This document shows positions 26,866-37,625 of a stretch of 64,000 bases of DNA, piece by piece; within the stretch, counting starts at the first letter, position 1; each line of letters opens with the position of its first letter. The notes beneath the pieces were generated by a model, which saw only the letters and a list, made by a program, of their open reading frames with translations, did no database searches and was not told the DNA's origin. A program made the translations under genes and the position numbers. Source of the stretch: Aureimonas sp. Leaf324 (GTDB lineage Bacteria > Pseudomonadota > Alphaproteobacteria > Rhizobiales > Rhizobiaceae); the NCBI RefSeq assembly GCF_001423245.1, contig NZ_LMOH01000012.1, positions 395,447-459,446 on the forward strand. The letters run 5' to 3'.

Positions 26866-28161
26866 ATGAGCGACACCCCCAAGACCACCGGGCTCGACCG
26901 CCGCGCCTTCCTGAAGTCCGGGGCGGTCTTCGCCGCCGGCGCGGTCGTGACCACGAAGGTCACCGGCTTTCCCTTCGTGTCCGGCGCGCGGGCGCAGGAG
27001 GCCAAGACGCTGCGCTATCTCGGCACGGCGGTGAACCAGTCCACCGAGATCGCCGCCAAGGTGAAGGAGGATCTCGGCATCACGATCGAGTACGTGCCTG
27101 TCACGACCGACGAGGTGACCAAGCGCATCATCACCCAGCCCAACACGTTCGACATCGTCGATACCGAGTACTTCTCGCTGAAGAAGTTCGTGCCGACCGG
27201 CAACCTGATGGGCATGGACGCCAAGCGCATCAAGGAATTCGACAACATCACCACCGTCTTCACCAAGGGCGAGATCGACGGCAAGAAGATCGGCGACCAG
27301 GGCACTGCGCCGTGGAAGGTGCTCTATCTCGAGGCCAACAAGTCCAAGGCCTTCTCGGCGACGCCGACGGAGTGGATCTCGCTGATCCCGACCACCTACA
27401 ACGCCGATACGCTCGGCATCCGGCCCGACCTCATCAAGCGCCCCATCGAAAGCTGGGCGGAGCTGCTGAATCCCGAGTTCAAGGGCCGCGCCTCGATCCT
27501 CAACATTCCCTCGATCGGCATCATGGACGCCGCCATGGCGATCGAGGCGTCGGGCAAGTACAAGTATCCCGACAAGGGCAACATGACTCGTGACGAGATC
27601 GACCTGACGATCGACGCGCTGATCGAGGCCAAGCAGGGCGGACAGTTCCGCGCCCTATGGTCGGACTTCAACGAGAGCGTCAACCTCATGGCCTCCGGCG
27701 AGACCGTGATCCAGTCCATGTGGTCGCCCGCCGTCACCGCCGTGCGCGCCAAGGGCATCGACTGCCGCTTCCAGCCGCTGAAGGAGGGCTACCGCGCCTG
27801 GGCCTCGGGTTTCGCCCTGCCCGCGACGCTCGAGGGGCCGAAGCTCGACGCCGCCTACGAGTTCGTCAATTGGTTCCTGTCCGGCTGGGCTGGCGCCTTC
27901 CTCAACCGCCAGGGGTACTATTCCGGCGTCCTGTCGACCGCCAAAGCGTCCATGCAGCCCTACGAATGGGCCTACTGGATGGAGGGCAAGCCGGCCGAGA
28001 AGGACATCCTCTCCCCGCAGGGCCAGGTCATCGCCAAGACCGGCGACGTGCGCGACGGCGGCTCGTTCAACGAGCGCATGGGCGCCGTCGCCTGCTGGAA
28101 CGCCGTGATGGACGAGGACGCCTACATGGTCCGCAAGTGGAACGAGTTCGTCGCGGCGTAA
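26866..28161 (+). CDS. ABC transporter substrate-binding protein with Tat signal (PotD-like)
   Basis: A 431-residue solute-binding protein. The N-terminus has a twin-arginine signal (DRRAFLKSGAVFAAGAVV) ending near ARAQ at about residue 45, so it is exported folded by the Tat pathway. The rest resembles extracellular solute-binding proteins of the polyamine class (FDIVDTEYFSLKKF, GYRAWASGFALPATLEGP). AAGGAG lies 11 bases before ATG 26866. It pairs with the PotB/PotC-like permeases downstream, although a palindromic element of about 210 bp separates them. Confidence 0.88.
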   Translation: MSDTPKTTGLDRRAFLKSGAVFAAGAVVTTKVTGFPFVSGARAQEAKTLRYLGTAVNQSTEIAAKVKEDLGITIEYVPVTTDEVTKRIITQPNTFDIVDTEYFSLKKFVPTGNLMGMDAKRIKEFDNITTVFTKGEIDGKKIGDQGTAPWKVLYLEANKSKAFSATPTEWISLIPTTYNADTLGIRPDLIKRPIESWAELLNPEFKGRASILNIPSIGIMDAAMAIEASGKYKYPDKGNMTRDEIDLTIDALIEAKQGGQFRALWSDFNESVNLMASGETVIQSMWSPAVTAVRAKGIDCRFQPLKEGYRAWASGFALPATLEGPKLDAAYEFVNWFLSGWAGAFLNRQGYYSGVLSTAKASMQPYEWAYWMEGKPAEKDILSPQGQVIAKTGDVRDGGSFNERMGAVACWNAVMDEDAYMVRKWNEFVAA

Positions 28162-28178
28162 GCCGAGGCGGTTGTCGC

Positions 28179-28387
28179 GGGGGCGCTGCCCCTGCACCCC
28201 GCCAAGGGAATTGAATTCCCCTGGACCCCTCGTCTGTTGAGAGATGTCCGATATGCGGAAGGGTCAGAGACCCTCCCGCATATCGGAAAAGTCCCAAGAG
28301 AAAAGAAGGGTTCGGGAATTCCTTCCGTCCGCAGGACGGGCGAGACCTGCGGCTCGCCCGTTGAGCAGGGACCGGGGCAGCAGCCCC
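28179..28387. repeat. Palindromic intergenic element
   Basis: The gap between the binding-protein and permease genes is a nested palindrome. The core (28247-28287) pairs TCCGATATGCGG with CCGCATATCGGA, enclosing AGGGTC with GACCCT. The outer edges are GGGGGCGCTGCCCC (28179-28192) and GGGGCAGCAGCCCC (28374-28387), with GGAATT motifs inside each arm. A further hairpin, ACGGGCGAG with CTCGCCCGT, occupies 28336-28361. This looks like a mobile mosaic repeat such as the RIME type of Rhizobiales. It could stabilise the binding-protein mRNA or reduce downstream expression. Confidence 0.75.
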
Positions 28388-28442
28388 GCCATACCCACGC
28401 GGCCCGATGCCGTGATGATCTCGATCCACCCACGGAGGCCGC

Positions 28443-29327
28443 ATGGCTGCGTCCGAACGCACGGGGCTCGCGCCCTATCTCCAGGCGGCGCCGCTGGCGC
28501 TGGTGTTCCTGCTGTTTCTAGTGGTGCCGCTCGCCTTCATCGTGATGGTGAGCTTCTGGACCTACGACAACTACCAGATCCAGCCGGCCTTCACGCTGCA
28601 GAACTATGCCGACGTCTTCGACCGTTGCATCACGCGACTGCCGGCACTGTGCACGACGTTCCGCACCTATTTGTCGACGCTCGGCTTCGCGCTTCGGGTC
28701 TGGGTCCTGACGCTCGGGATCGGGTTCACGATCGCCTATTTCCTCGCCTTCGAGGTGCGATCGAAGACGGTCCAGTCGATGCTGTTCCTCCTGTGCACGA
28801 TCCCGTTCTGGACCTCCAACGTGATCCGGATGATCTCGTGGATTCCGCTTCTCGGCCGCGAAGGGCTGGTGAATCGGACGCTCATGAGCCTCGGGGCGAT
28901 CGACCAGCCGATCGATTGGCTGCTCTATTCCAGCTTCTCGGTGACGCTGACCTTCGTGCATCTCTTCACGTTCTTCATGGTCGTGCCGATCTACAATTCT
29001 ATGCTGCGCATCGACCGCTCGTTGATCGAGGCGGCGCGCGATGCCGGCGCCTCCGGCTGGCAGATCCTGTGGAACGTGATCGTGCCGCTGTCGAAGACCG
29101 GCATCGCCATCGGTTCGATCTTCGTCCTCACCATCGTCATGGGCGACTTCGTGACGGTCGGCCTGATGGGCGGCCAGCAGATCGCCTCGGTCGGCAAGAC
29201 GATCCAGACCGAGATCAGCTACCTCCAGTTCCCGATCGCCGCCGCCAACGCCGTGGTGCTGCTCGCCACCGTCCTCCTCATCGTCTTCGCGCTCCTGCGT
29301 GTCGTCGACATCCGCAAGGAGCTATAG
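28443..29327 (+). CDS. ABC transporter permease, PotB type
   Basis: A 294-residue permease with six predicted helices. The first is at about residues 16-40 (PLALVFLLFLVVPLAFIVMV), and the EAA loop reads SLIEAARDAGASGWQILWNV. The C-terminal MGGQQIASVGKTIQTEI is typical of PotB/YdcU-like permeases. It pairs with the next gene product, and belongs to the importer whose ATPase and binding protein lie upstream of the palindromic element. Confidence 0.9.
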   Translation: MAASERTGLAPYLQAAPLALVFLLFLVVPLAFIVMVSFWTYDNYQIQPAFTLQNYADVFDRCITRLPALCTTFRTYLSTLGFALRVWVLTLGIGFTIAYFLAFEVRSKTVQSMLFLLCTIPFWTSNVIRMISWIPLLGREGLVNRTLMSLGAIDQPIDWLLYSSFSVTLTFVHLFTFFMVVPIYNSMLRIDRSLIEAARDAGASGWQILWNVIVPLSKTGIAIGSIFVLTIVMGDFVTVGLMGGQQIASVGKTIQTEISYLQFPIAAANAVVLLATVLLIVFALLRVVDIRKEL

Positions 29328-29328
29328 A

Positions 29329-30213
29329 GTGTCGGAAAAACGCTCCCGCGCCTTCTGGCCACTCGCGATCTTCTTCTCGCTCTTCGTCCTGTTCCTCTAC
29401 GGGCCGACGCTGACCGTTCTCGTCCTGTCCTTCCAGGGGCCGCAGGGGGGCCTGACGTTCCCGATGAACGGCGTCTCGACCCACTGGTTCGGCGTGCTGT
29501 GGCAGGGGCTCGGCGTCGTCGACGTCTGGGCCGCGTTCGGACGCTCGTTCCGGCTGGGCCTCGTGGTGACCGTCCTGACGGTCGTCATCTCGGTGCTGGC
29601 GGGCCTCGCCTTCCGGCGGCGGTTCCGAGGCTCGACGCTCCTGTTCTACACGGCGATCGCGAGCCTCATCCTGCCGTCGATCGCGGTCTCGCTCGGCATC
29701 GCGCTGGAATTTCGCATCTTCGACGATTTCGTGAAGGCGTACGGCCTCGGCGGCGACGGCTACCAGTCGGCGATGGGTCTCTTCAGCTCGGCGCTCGGCG
29801 CGCACCTCACCTGGACCCTGCCCTTCGGCATGCTGGTGATGTTCGCCGTCTTCAACCGCTTCGACCAGGCCTACGAGGAAGCCGCGCGCGATCTCGGCGC
29901 AACGCCCTGGCAGACCTTCCGCCATGTCGTGCTGCCGATCATCGCGCCCTATCTCGTGGGCGTCGCGCTCTTCGGCTTCACCCTGTCGTGGGACGAGATC
30001 GCCCGCACGAGCCAGGCGATCGGCGGCCCGAACACGCTGCCGCTGGAACTGCAGGGCCTGACGACGACGGTCACCAACCCCGCGATCTACGCGCTCGGCA
30101 CGCTGACGACGGCGGTGTCCTTCCTCGTGATCGCCCTGACGCTCGGCACCGGCCTGTTCCTTCGTGCGCGCCGCATGCGCGGCGCGTCCGACGCCGGCAA
30201 GGGCACGCTCTGA
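29329..30213 (+). CDS. ABC transporter permease, PotC type
   Basis: A 294-residue permease starting at GTG 29329, one base after the partner gene ends. It has about six helices, and its EAA loop is AYEEAARDLGATPWQTFRHV. FTLSWDEIARTSQAIGGPNT is characteristic of PotC-like proteins. It completes the ATPase, binding-protein and two-permease set. A racemase-family gene follows within 10 bp, suggesting they share a transcript. Confidence 0.9.
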   Translation: MSEKRSRAFWPLAIFFSLFVLFLYGPTLTVLVLSFQGPQGGLTFPMNGVSTHWFGVLWQGLGVVDVWAAFGRSFRLGLVVTVLTVVISVLAGLAFRRRFRGSTLLFYTAIASLILPSIAVSLGIALEFRIFDDFVKAYGLGGDGYQSAMGLFSSALGAHLTWTLPFGMLVMFAVFNRFDQAYEEAARDLGATPWQTFRHVVLPIIAPYLVGVALFGFTLSWDEIARTSQAIGGPNTLPLELQGLTTTVTNPAIYALGTLTTAVSFLVIALTLGTGLFLRARRMRGASDAGKGTL

Positions 30214-30221
30214 AGGCCGCC

Positions 30222-30872
30222 ATGCGCATCCTCTTCATCAATCCCAACGCCACCGTCTCGATGACAAACAAGATCGAGGCGGCGGCCCGAGCGGCGGCCT
30301 CGCCCGGCACGGTGATCCACTCGGCCACCAACCACGTCGGTCCGGCGTCGATCCAGGGGCCGGCCGATGGCGAGGCGGCCGAGCCCGGCCTCCTCGCGCT
30401 GATCGCGGAGCGGGACGCGGACGCCGACGCATTCGTGATCGCCTGCTTCGACGATACGGGATTGGAGACGGCGAGAACGCTCACGGGCAAGCCGGTCATC
30501 GGGATCGGCGAGGCCGCGATGCGGGCCGCCGCCGACGGGGGTCGCGCGTTCAGCGTGGTGACCACGCTGTCGGTCTCGATTCCGGTGATCGAGGAGAACG
30601 TGCGGGCCTATGGGCTCGGTAGCCTCTGCCGGCAGGTCCGCGCCTCCGAGGTGCCGGTGTTGGCGCTGGAAGAGCCCGGCAGCGCCGCTCGCGAGACGGT
30701 GGCGGCCGAGATCGCGGCGGCGCTGGCAGAGGACCGGCCGGGCGCCGTCGTGCTCGGCTGCGCCGGCATGGCCGATCTCGCCGAGGCATTCGCTGCCCGG
30801 TTCGGCGTGCCCGTGTTCGATGGTGTGGTCTGCGCGGTCAAGGCGCTGGAAGCGCAGTCGCCCGACGCCTGA
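30222..30872 (+). CDS. Aspartate/glutamate/hydantoin racemase-family protein
   Basis: A 216-residue enzyme of the Asp/Glu racemase superfamily, most like hydantoin racemases (HyuE). MRILFINPNATVSMT begins the first domain. The two catalytic cysteines of cofactor-independent racemases are visible in FVIACFDDTG (about Cys75) and VVLGCAGMADL (about Cys181). It begins 9 bp after the second permease gene, with GAAGG before ATG 30222. Its place suggests it processes what the transporter brings in. A hydantoin- or ureido-type compound would fit with the pyrimidine-use genes next door, but substrate specificity cannot be read from sequence. Confidence 0.85.
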   Translation: MRILFINPNATVSMTNKIEAAARAAASPGTVIHSATNHVGPASIQGPADGEAAEPGLLALIAERDADADAFVIACFDDTGLETARTLTGKPVIGIGEAAMRAAADGGRAFSVVTTLSVSIPVIEENVRAYGLGSLCRQVRASEVPVLALEEPGSAARETVAAEIAAALAEDRPGAVVLGCAGMADLAEAFAARFGVPVFDGVVCAVKALEAQSPDA

Positions 30873-30995
30873 CCGCAGTCCTGGGTCCATGAGTTTCTGC
30901 TGGAGGACGCACCATCTAGCGCCAGCCAGATAGGCGTCCCGCAGCCGCTTGCGCGGCTGAACGACCAAATCCTGCAAGCCGATTGCCACTTCGGT

Positions 30996-31015
30996 AACCA
31001 TGGGTTGCCATGGTT
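30996..31015. promoter_or_regulatory. Perfect palindrome upstream of rutA
   Basis: Arms AACCATGG (30996-31003) and CCATGGTT (31008-31015) pair perfectly around a four-base spacer. It lies in the 318-bp gap before rutA, 22 bp upstream of the RutR-like box. It may bind a second regulator; the rest of the gap upstream of it shows no gene I can support. Confidence 0.45.
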
Positions 31016-31036
31016 TTCGGCATCTTCCCTTCGAAT

Positions 31037-31052
31037 TTGTCCATTTGGTCAG
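31037..31052. promoter_or_regulatory. RutR-binding-site-like sequence
   Basis: TTGTCCATTTGGTCAG differs at two positions from the known RutR palindrome TTGACCANNTGGTCAA. It is 139 bp upstream of the rutA start codon, and a rutR-like gene closes the same locus, so it is a strong candidate for the rut operon operator. Confidence 0.7.
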
Positions 31053-31190
31053 TTTTTCGGGTCTCGTTCGGCGACGGGCCGTTCCACCAGTTCTCAAGCC
31101 ATTGTCTCTGCTCATGAAAGAATCAGTGGCACGCATCTTGCTGCGTGTCGGATGCGGTGCTGGTGCCGCGTTGCTGGAGCAGGAGAACGG

Positions 31191-32278
<1,088 letters not shown>

Positions 32279-32282
<4 letters not shown>

Positions 32283-33022
32283 GCGTGCTTCCCGCTGCCG
32301 GACACGTGCCCCGGCCGCAGACGCGCGAGAGCGTCACCCTGCCCGCCCGCCCGGAGCCGCTGTCGCTGAAGCTGCACGAGACCGCCGTCGTGGTGGTCGA
32401 CATGCAGAACGCCTATGCGACGCCCGGCGGCTACGTGGATCTCGCCGGCTTCGACATTTCGGGCGCCGCCGGCACGATCGGTGCGATCGGCAAGGCCCTC
32501 TCGGCGGCGCGCGACGCCGGGGTCCTCGTGGTCTACCTCCAGAACGGCTGGGACAAGGACTACCAGGACGCCGGCGGCCCCGGCTCGCCCAACTGGCACA
32601 AGTCGAACGCCTTGAAGACCATGCGCCGCCGGCCGGAGCTCGCCGGCACGCTGCTCGCCAAGGGCACCTGGGACTACGCGATCATCAATGCGCTGCAGCC
32701 GCAACCGGGCGACCTTCTGGTGCCGAAGACGCGCTACAGCGGCTTCTTCAACTCGACCCTCGACAGCACGCTGCGCGCGCGCGGCATCCGCAACCTCGTC
32801 TTCGTCGGCATCGCCACCAATGTCTGCGTCGAGAGCACGCTGCGCGACGCGTTCCACCTCGAATATTTCGCGGTGATGCTGGAGGACGCCACGCATCAGC
32901 TCGGCCCCGCCTTCATTCAGGAGGCGGCGGCCTACAACGTCGAGACCTTCTTCGGCTGGGTCTCGACGGTCGCCGACTTCTGCGGCGCCGTCTCGCAGGC
33001 CGCCCCCTCCCCCTCGATCTGA
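32279..33022 (+). CDS. rutB: Ureidoacrylate/peroxyureidoacrylate amidohydrolase RutB
   Basis: A 247-residue isochorismatase-fold amidohydrolase that cleaves the ureidoacrylate produced by RutA, releasing carbamate (hence CO2 and ammonia) and aminoacrylate peracid. The catalytic triad is visible as Asp41 in [10 protein letters not shown], Lys150 in [10 protein letters not shown] and Cys183 in IATNVCVES. It overlaps rutA by four bases and precedes rutC by 13 bp. Size and motif order match RutB rather than nicotinamidase. Confidence 0.94.
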
Positions 33023-33035
33023 TCCAGGAGCCGTC

Positions 33036-33425
33036 ATGCCGAAATCCATCGTCGTCCCGGAGGGCACGTCGAAGCCGATCGCCCCGTTCTCGCCCGGAAC
33101 GCTCGCCGACGGGATCGTTTACGTCTCGGGGACCCTGCCCTTCGACGCCAACAACGACGTCGTGCATGTCGGCGACGCCGCGGCCCAGACGCGGCACGTC
33201 CTCGAAACCATCAAGTCGGTCATCACGACGGCCGGCGGTACGATGGAGGACGTGACCATGAACCACATCTTCATCACCGACTGGGCGAACTACGCCGCGG
33301 TCAACGCGGTCTATGCCGAATATTTTCCCGGCGACAAGCCGGCGCGCTACTGCATCCTCTGCGGCCTCGTGAAGCCGGAGGCGCTGGTGGAGATCGCCAC
33401 CGTCGCACATATCGGCCGCCGATGA
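33036..33425 (+). CDS. rutC: Aminoacrylate deaminase/peracid reductase RutC (Rid family)
   Basis: A 129-residue protein of the YjgF/YER057c/UK114 (Rid) family, usually a trimer. Family blocks are [33 protein letters not shown] and [20 protein letters not shown]. In the Rut pathway it handles the aminoacrylate intermediate. AGGAG lies seven bases before the start, and the stop overlaps the ATG of rutD. Assignment as RutC, not a general RidA, rests on its place in the operon. Confidence 0.93.
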   Translation: MPKSIVVPEGTSKPIAPFSPGTLADGIVYVSGTLPFDANNDVVHVGDAAAQTRHVLETIKSVITTAGGTMEDVTMNHIFITDWANYAAVNAVYAEYFPGDKPARYCILCGLVKPEALVEIATVAHIGRR

Positions 33426-34213
33426 CGCTGCACCACGACATTCACGGGCGCACCGACGACGGCGCGCCGACGCTGATCCTTTCCTCGGGTCTCGGCGGGT
33501 CGGGCGCCTACTGGACGCCGCAGATCGAAGCGCTGGCGCGCCATTTTCGCGTCGTCACCTACGATCATCGCGGCACGAACCGCAGCGGCGGCCGGGGGCA
33601 GGACACGATCGCCGCGATGGGGGACGACGTTCTCGATCTCGCGGTGGCCGTCGGCGCCGAGCGCTTTCACCTGATGGGCCATGCGCTCGGCGGCCTGATC
33701 GGCCTCGATCTAGCGCTCCGGGCGGGCTCGACCGTCGACAGCCTCGTTCTCGTCAACGCCTGGGGCAAGGCCGACCCCCATTCCGGCCGCTGCTTCGACA
33801 TGCGGATCACGCTTCTGGAGAAGGCAGGCGTCGAAGCCTTCGTCGCGGCGCAGCCGCTGTTCCTCTACCCGGCGGTCTGGATGGCAGAACACGCGCCGCG
33901 CCTCGAAGCCGAGATCGCTCATGGCATCGCGCATTTCCAGGGGCGGGAGGCCGTCCTCGCGCGCATCGCGGCCCTCCGGGCCTTCGACGTCGAAGCGCGG
34001 CTCGGCGAGATCGCGGTGCCGACCCTGGTGGTGGCGGCACGGGATGATCTTCTCGTCCCCTGCACGCGATCGCTGGCCTTGGCCGATGCCATACCCGGCG
34101 CACGCCTCGCGCTGTCGGACTTCGGCGCCCACGCGGTCAACATCACCGAACCCGTCTGGTTCAATGCAGCCGTCGGATCGTTTCTCGCCTCGGTCGGAGG
34201 GATAGCGTCATGA
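33422..34213 (+). CDS. rutD: Aminoacrylate hydrolase RutD
   Basis: A 263-residue alpha/beta hydrolase that promotes conversion of aminoacrylate to malonic semialdehyde. The oxyanion region reads [18 protein letters not shown]. At the nucleophile elbow the sequence is GHALGG, with alanine where most hydrolases have serine, a feature RutD proteins share (E. coli has GHALG). The likely acid is in [11 protein letters not shown] and the histidine in DFGAHAVN. It overlaps both neighbours by four bases. Confidence 0.92.
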   Translation: MTLHHDIHGRTDDGAPTLILSSGLGGSGAYWTPQIEALARHFRVVTYDHRGTNRSGGRGQDTIAAMGDDVLDLAVAVGAERFHLMGHALGGLIGLDLALRAGSTVDSLVLVNAWGKADPHSGRCFDMRITLLEKAGVEAFVAAQPLFLYPAVWMAEHAPRLEAEIAHGIAHFQGREAVLARIAALRAFDVEARLGEIAVPTLVVAARDDLLVPCTRSLALADAIPGARLALSDFGAHAVNITEPVWFNAAVGSFLASVGGIAS

Positions 34214-34731
34214 TCGCCCCTGCGACTGCCACCACCGAGCCCGCACCGGATCTCGAAGGGGTCGACCGTCTCGCCTTTCGCGACGCGATGGCCCAGCTGG
34301 GGGCCGCCGTCACCATCGTGACGACCGACGGCCCGGGCGGGCGCGCGGGCTTTGCCGCGACCGCCGTCTGCAGCGTCACCGACGACCCGCCGACGCTGCT
34401 GGTCTGCATCAACCGGGCCTCGTCGGCCTACGCGCCCGTCCGGCGGAACGGGCGGATCTGCGTCAACGTGCTGGCGGCCAAGCACGCCGAGCTCAGCCGC
34501 GTGTTCGGCGGCCGGACGCCTATTGCGGAGCGCTTCGCCGCCGCGTCCTGGCGGGAGACCAGAGGCGGCACACTCGAACTCGACGGCGCGCTCGCCTCGT
34601 TCGACTGCGACATCTCGACGGCGACGCAGGCGGGCACCCACGACGTCTTCTTCTGCCGCGTGCTCTCGCTCCGGTCGCGGAGCGAGGGCCAAGGCCTGAT
34701 CTACTTCGACCGCACCTACCACGCGCTGTGA
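34210..34731 (+). CDS. rutF: FMN reductase RutF
   Basis: A 173-residue flavin reductase of the flavin-reductase-like domain family, which uses NADH to supply reduced FMN to RutA. Family marks are FRDAMAQLGAAVTIVTTDGP, FAATAVCSVTDDPPTLLVCI and NGRICVNVLAAKHAELSRVF. It ends the operon. The gene order A-B-C-D-F skips rutE (malonic semialdehyde reductase), and no rutG transporter follows. A terminator is not obvious in the 40 bp before the convergent rutR gene. Confidence 0.93.
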   Translation: MIAPATATTEPAPDLEGVDRLAFRDAMAQLGAAVTIVTTDGPGGRAGFAATAVCSVTDDPPTLLVCINRASSAYAPVRRNGRICVNVLAAKHAELSRVFGGRTPIAERFAAASWRETRGGTLELDGALASFDCDISTATQAGTHDVFFCRVLSLRSRSEGQGLIYFDRTYHAL

Positions 34732-34771
34732 ACGCAAGGCGGGCGCGCCGACTATCGGCGGGATCGATCGA

Positions 34772-35425
34772 TCAACGCGGCCGGACCCCGTCGAGGATGA
34801 CGGACAGGACGGACCGCGTGACCTCCTCCCGGAAGTCCGGGCGCTCGACGTCCGGCCCGAGGATGGCGCGGATCTGGACCGCGAAATCGGCATAGTGCTG
34901 CGTCGTCGCCCAGATCGCGAAGATCAGGTGGATGGGATCGATGGGAGCCAGCCGCCCTTCGGAAACCCAGGTTCGCAGGATGGCGGCCTTCTGGAACACG
35001 AGGGTCCGCAGCTTCGTCTGCAGCGTCGGCGAGATGACGGGAGCGCCGGCGAGGATTTCGTTCGCGAACAGTCGCGACGCCTCCGGCCGTTCGAGCGAAA
35101 GGACGAGCTTGGCCGTGATGTAGCGTCGAAGCTCCTCGACGGGGTCCGCGTCGACATTCAGGGCGTTGAGCGGATCGAGCCACTCGCCGAGCGTACGCTC
35201 CAGCACCGCCTCGTAGAGATCCTGCTTACGCCGGTAGTAGTAGAGAAGGTTCGCCTTGGACATGCCGGCGCGGGCGGCGATCTCGTCCACCGTCGATCCG
35301 CGAAAGCCGTGTCGCGAGAAGATGTCCAGCGCCGCGTCGAGGATCTGCACCCGCGAGACGGCCTGGATGCGGGTTGCCGGTGGCGTGGACCGTCCCCCCT
35401 CCCGGTCTGCGCCCTTCGCGCCCAT
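34772..35425 (-). CDS. rutR: TetR-family regulator RutR
   Basis: A 217-residue TetR-type repressor, convergent with the rut operon. The helix-turn-helix is AALDIFSRHGFRGSTVDEIA, then GMSKANLLYYYRRKQDLYEA, and the C-terminal domain reads FAIWATTQHYADFAVQIRAI as in E. coli RutR. RutR releases DNA when it binds uracil or thymine. ATG 35425 is chosen because GGGAGAAGG precedes it. A near-consensus RutR box lies before rutA. An inverted repeat TGCCA-N5-TGGCA (35487-35501) is upstream of this gene. Confidence 0.9.
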   Translation of the reverse strand: MGAKGADREGGRSTPPATRIQAVSRVQILDAALDIFSRHGFRGSTVDEIAARAGMSKANLLYYYRRKQDLYEAVLERTLGEWLDPLNALNVDADPVEELRRYITAKLVLSLERPEASRLFANEILAGAPVISPTLQTKLRTLVFQKAAILRTWVSEGRLAPIDPIHLIFAIWATTQHYADFAVQIRAILGPDVERPDFREEVTRSVLSVILDGVRPR

Positions 35426-35607
35426 GCCTTCTCCCTGCCAGATGGCGGCTCGCGCGAGCCGCACGCTCTCCAGTGGTAGGATGACATGCCATGCGCTGGC
35501 AATCGACAGCCGATCGGATGGGAACGTCACCCGTCGAAGCAAGGTGACCTTTTCCTCCAGTTGCAGCTACGCAATCTCAAGACCTCCCGTGTAGCGTCCT
35601 CGCCGTT

Positions 35608-37554
35608 GTGGACGACACCGGGCGGTCGATGCTGAAAAACGCGATGCAGTGGCTGACCCTTGCGTCGGTCGGCCCCGAAATGGCGGCGAAGCAGTTTCAG
35701 GAACTGCGCTCGCAGGTGCCGCTCCTCTACGCGCTGCTCAGCGTCAACGCCCTTGCCCTCGGTTATACGCATTACGAAGCGGCGCCCATCTGGATGTCGG
35801 TGCTCGTGCCGTGCGCGCTCGCCGTGGTGGGCGGCCTTCGCGCCGTGGCCTGGCTGCGCTACGACCCGGCCGCCTTCGACCACGCGGCCATCATCCGCCT
35901 CCTGCGCCGCACGGCCACGCTCGGCTGCATCCTCTCGGCCGCCTACATCGTCTGGTCGCTGCGGCTCACGGTCTTCGGGGGACCAGACGAGCGCGCGCAT
36001 GTCGCCATGTTCGTCGGGATCACGGTGATCGGCTGCATCTTCTGCCTCAGCCACCTGCCGCAGGGCGCCGTCCTCGTGGCGAGCTTCACGACGATCCCGT
36101 ACCTTCTCTTCTACCTCCTGGCGTCGGGCAACACCGTCTACATCGCCATCGCGCTCAACATCTTTCTCGTCACGCTCGTCGTCATGCGGGTGCTGATGAA
36201 CGGCTTCTCGGCCTTCGCCAAGCTCGTGCAGTCGCAAAGCGAGACGGCGCGGCTGAACCGCGAGGTGACGCTGCTCGCCCATACCGACATGCTGACCGGC
36301 CTGCCGAACCGACGCCTGTTCTTCTCGGACCTGCGCCAGATGATGGAAGGGCGCGATGCGACGAGCAGCCCCCTGTCGCTCGGCGTCATCGATCTCGATC
36401 GCTTCAAGGCGGCCAACGACACCTACGGACACCTCGTCGGCGACCAGATCCTGGCGCAGGTCGGCGCGCGGCTGACCGAGGAGTTCGCGGACCGGGGAAG
36501 CGTGGCGCGCCTCGGCGGCGACGAGTTCGCCTTCCTCATGGAGGTGAGCGGCGAGAGTGCCATCGCCCTGATGACCGGCGTCTGCCAGCGGCTCGCCGAG
36601 CCTTATCTCACGGACGGCGTGACGATCTCGATCGGCGCCTCCTGCGGTATCGCGACGACCTCCGGCACGAGGCTCGACGCGTCCGCCCTCTACGAACGCG
36701 CGGACTATGCGCTCTACACGTCCAAGAGTTCGCGCCGGGGCCTGCCGACCTTGTATTCGGAGGCCCACGAGGCGGCCGTGCGTTCGGAGCGCGCGGTGGA
36801 AGCGGCGCTCCAGGCGGCCGACCTCGACCGGGAGCTGACGATCCATCTCCAGCCGGTGGTGAACGCGCGGACCCACGCGCTGTCGGCCGTCGAGGTTCTG
36901 GCGCGCTGGACCTCGCCGACGCTCGGGCCCATCAGCCCGGCGGTGTTCGTGCCCGTCGCCGAGCGGACCGGCATCGTCCACCGGCTGACCGTCAAGCTCT
37001 TCGACCTGGCGCTCGCCGCCGCCGTCGATCTGCCCGACACGACGGCTGTCTGCTTCAACCTTTCCGCCCACGACCTGACGTCGCCCGGCACGATCCTCTC
37101 GCTCATCTCCGCCCTTCGCAATTCCGGGATCGCGCCCTCGCGCATCGTCTTCGAGCTCACGGAGACCGCGATGCTGCGCGATTTCGAAGCCGCGCGCGAG
37201 GCGCTGGGCGTGCTCTCCGCGCTCGGCGCGCAGGTCGCGATCGACGATTTCGGCACCGGCCACGCCAGCCTCAGCTATCTTCGCGAGTTGCCGATCGGCC
37301 GCGTGAAGATCGACCGCAGCTTCGTCTCGGGCGACAAGGCCCTCGAGCGTCGCGATCTCCTCGGCGCGGTGATCGCCATGTGCCGATCGCTCGGTCTGCC
37401 CTGCGTCGCCGAGGGTGTCGAGACCGAAGAGCAGATGGCGTTCCTGCGCGAAGCCGGCTGCGACGCGCTGCAGGGCTACCTCATCGCACGGCCGATGCCC
37501 GCCCCGGCCCTGCGCGACTGGATGGAGGCCCCGCGCGCCGTCGCGGTCGCCTGA
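35608..37554 (+). CDS. GGDEF-EAL membrane protein (c-di-GMP synthesis/breakdown)
   Basis: A 648-residue protein with about six N-terminal hydrophobic segments (to about residue 205), a GGDEF domain ([15 protein letters not shown], signature GGDEF at about 303-307) and an EAL domain. In the EAL domain the signature is EVL (about 429), and the other catalytic positions are intact: [27 protein letters not shown] and EGVETEEQ. The RxxD inhibitory site is absent. It may be bifunctional, with phosphodiesterase activity well supported. GTG 35608 is used; ATG 35629 is an alternative start. It is a single gene, not part of the rut locus. Confidence 0.9.
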   Translation: MDDTGRSMLKNAMQWLTLASVGPEMAAKQFQELRSQVPLLYALLSVNALALGYTHYEAAPIWMSVLVPCALAVVGGLRAVAWLRYDPAAFDHAAIIRLLRRTATLGCILSAAYIVWSLRLTVFGGPDERAHVAMFVGITVIGCIFCLSHLPQGAVLVASFTTIPYLLFYLLASGNTVYIAIALNIFLVTLVVMRVLMNGFSAFAKLVQSQSETARLNREVTLLAHTDMLTGLPNRRLFFSDLRQMMEGRDATSSPLSLGVIDLDRFKAANDTYGHLVGDQILAQVGARLTEEFADRGSVARLGGDEFAFLMEVSGESAIALMTGVCQRLAEPYLTDGVTISIGASCGIATTSGTRLDASALYERADYALYTSKSSRRGLPTLYSEAHEAAVRSERAVEAALQAADLDRELTIHLQPVVNARTHALSAVEVLARWTSPTLGPISPAVFVPVAERTGIVHRLTVKLFDLALAAAVDLPDTTAVCFNLSAHDLTSPGTILSLISALRNSGIAPSRIVFELTETAMLRDFEAAREALGVLSALGAQVAIDDFGTGHASLSYLRELPIGRVKIDRSFVSGDKALERRDLLGAVIAMCRSLGLPCVAEGVETEEQMAFLREAGCDALQGYLIARPMPAPALRDWMEAPRAVAVA

Positions 37555-37625
37555 CCGTCTCGCGCTTGCGCGGCCTCGTGCCCGAGGCTAGGCAACGCGG
37601 GAACGAGGCTGCGAAGGAAGCTTTC

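Noticed and set aside
28247..28287. Core hairpin as a simple Rho-independent terminator
   Set aside because: No T-run follows, and the hairpin is part of a larger mirrored element of about 209 bp.
30880..31000. Possible decayed transposase fragment on the minus strand upstream of rutA
   Set aside because: A short reading frame looks protein-like but matches no transposase motif that I can name, and no terminal inverted repeats or target duplication are visible.
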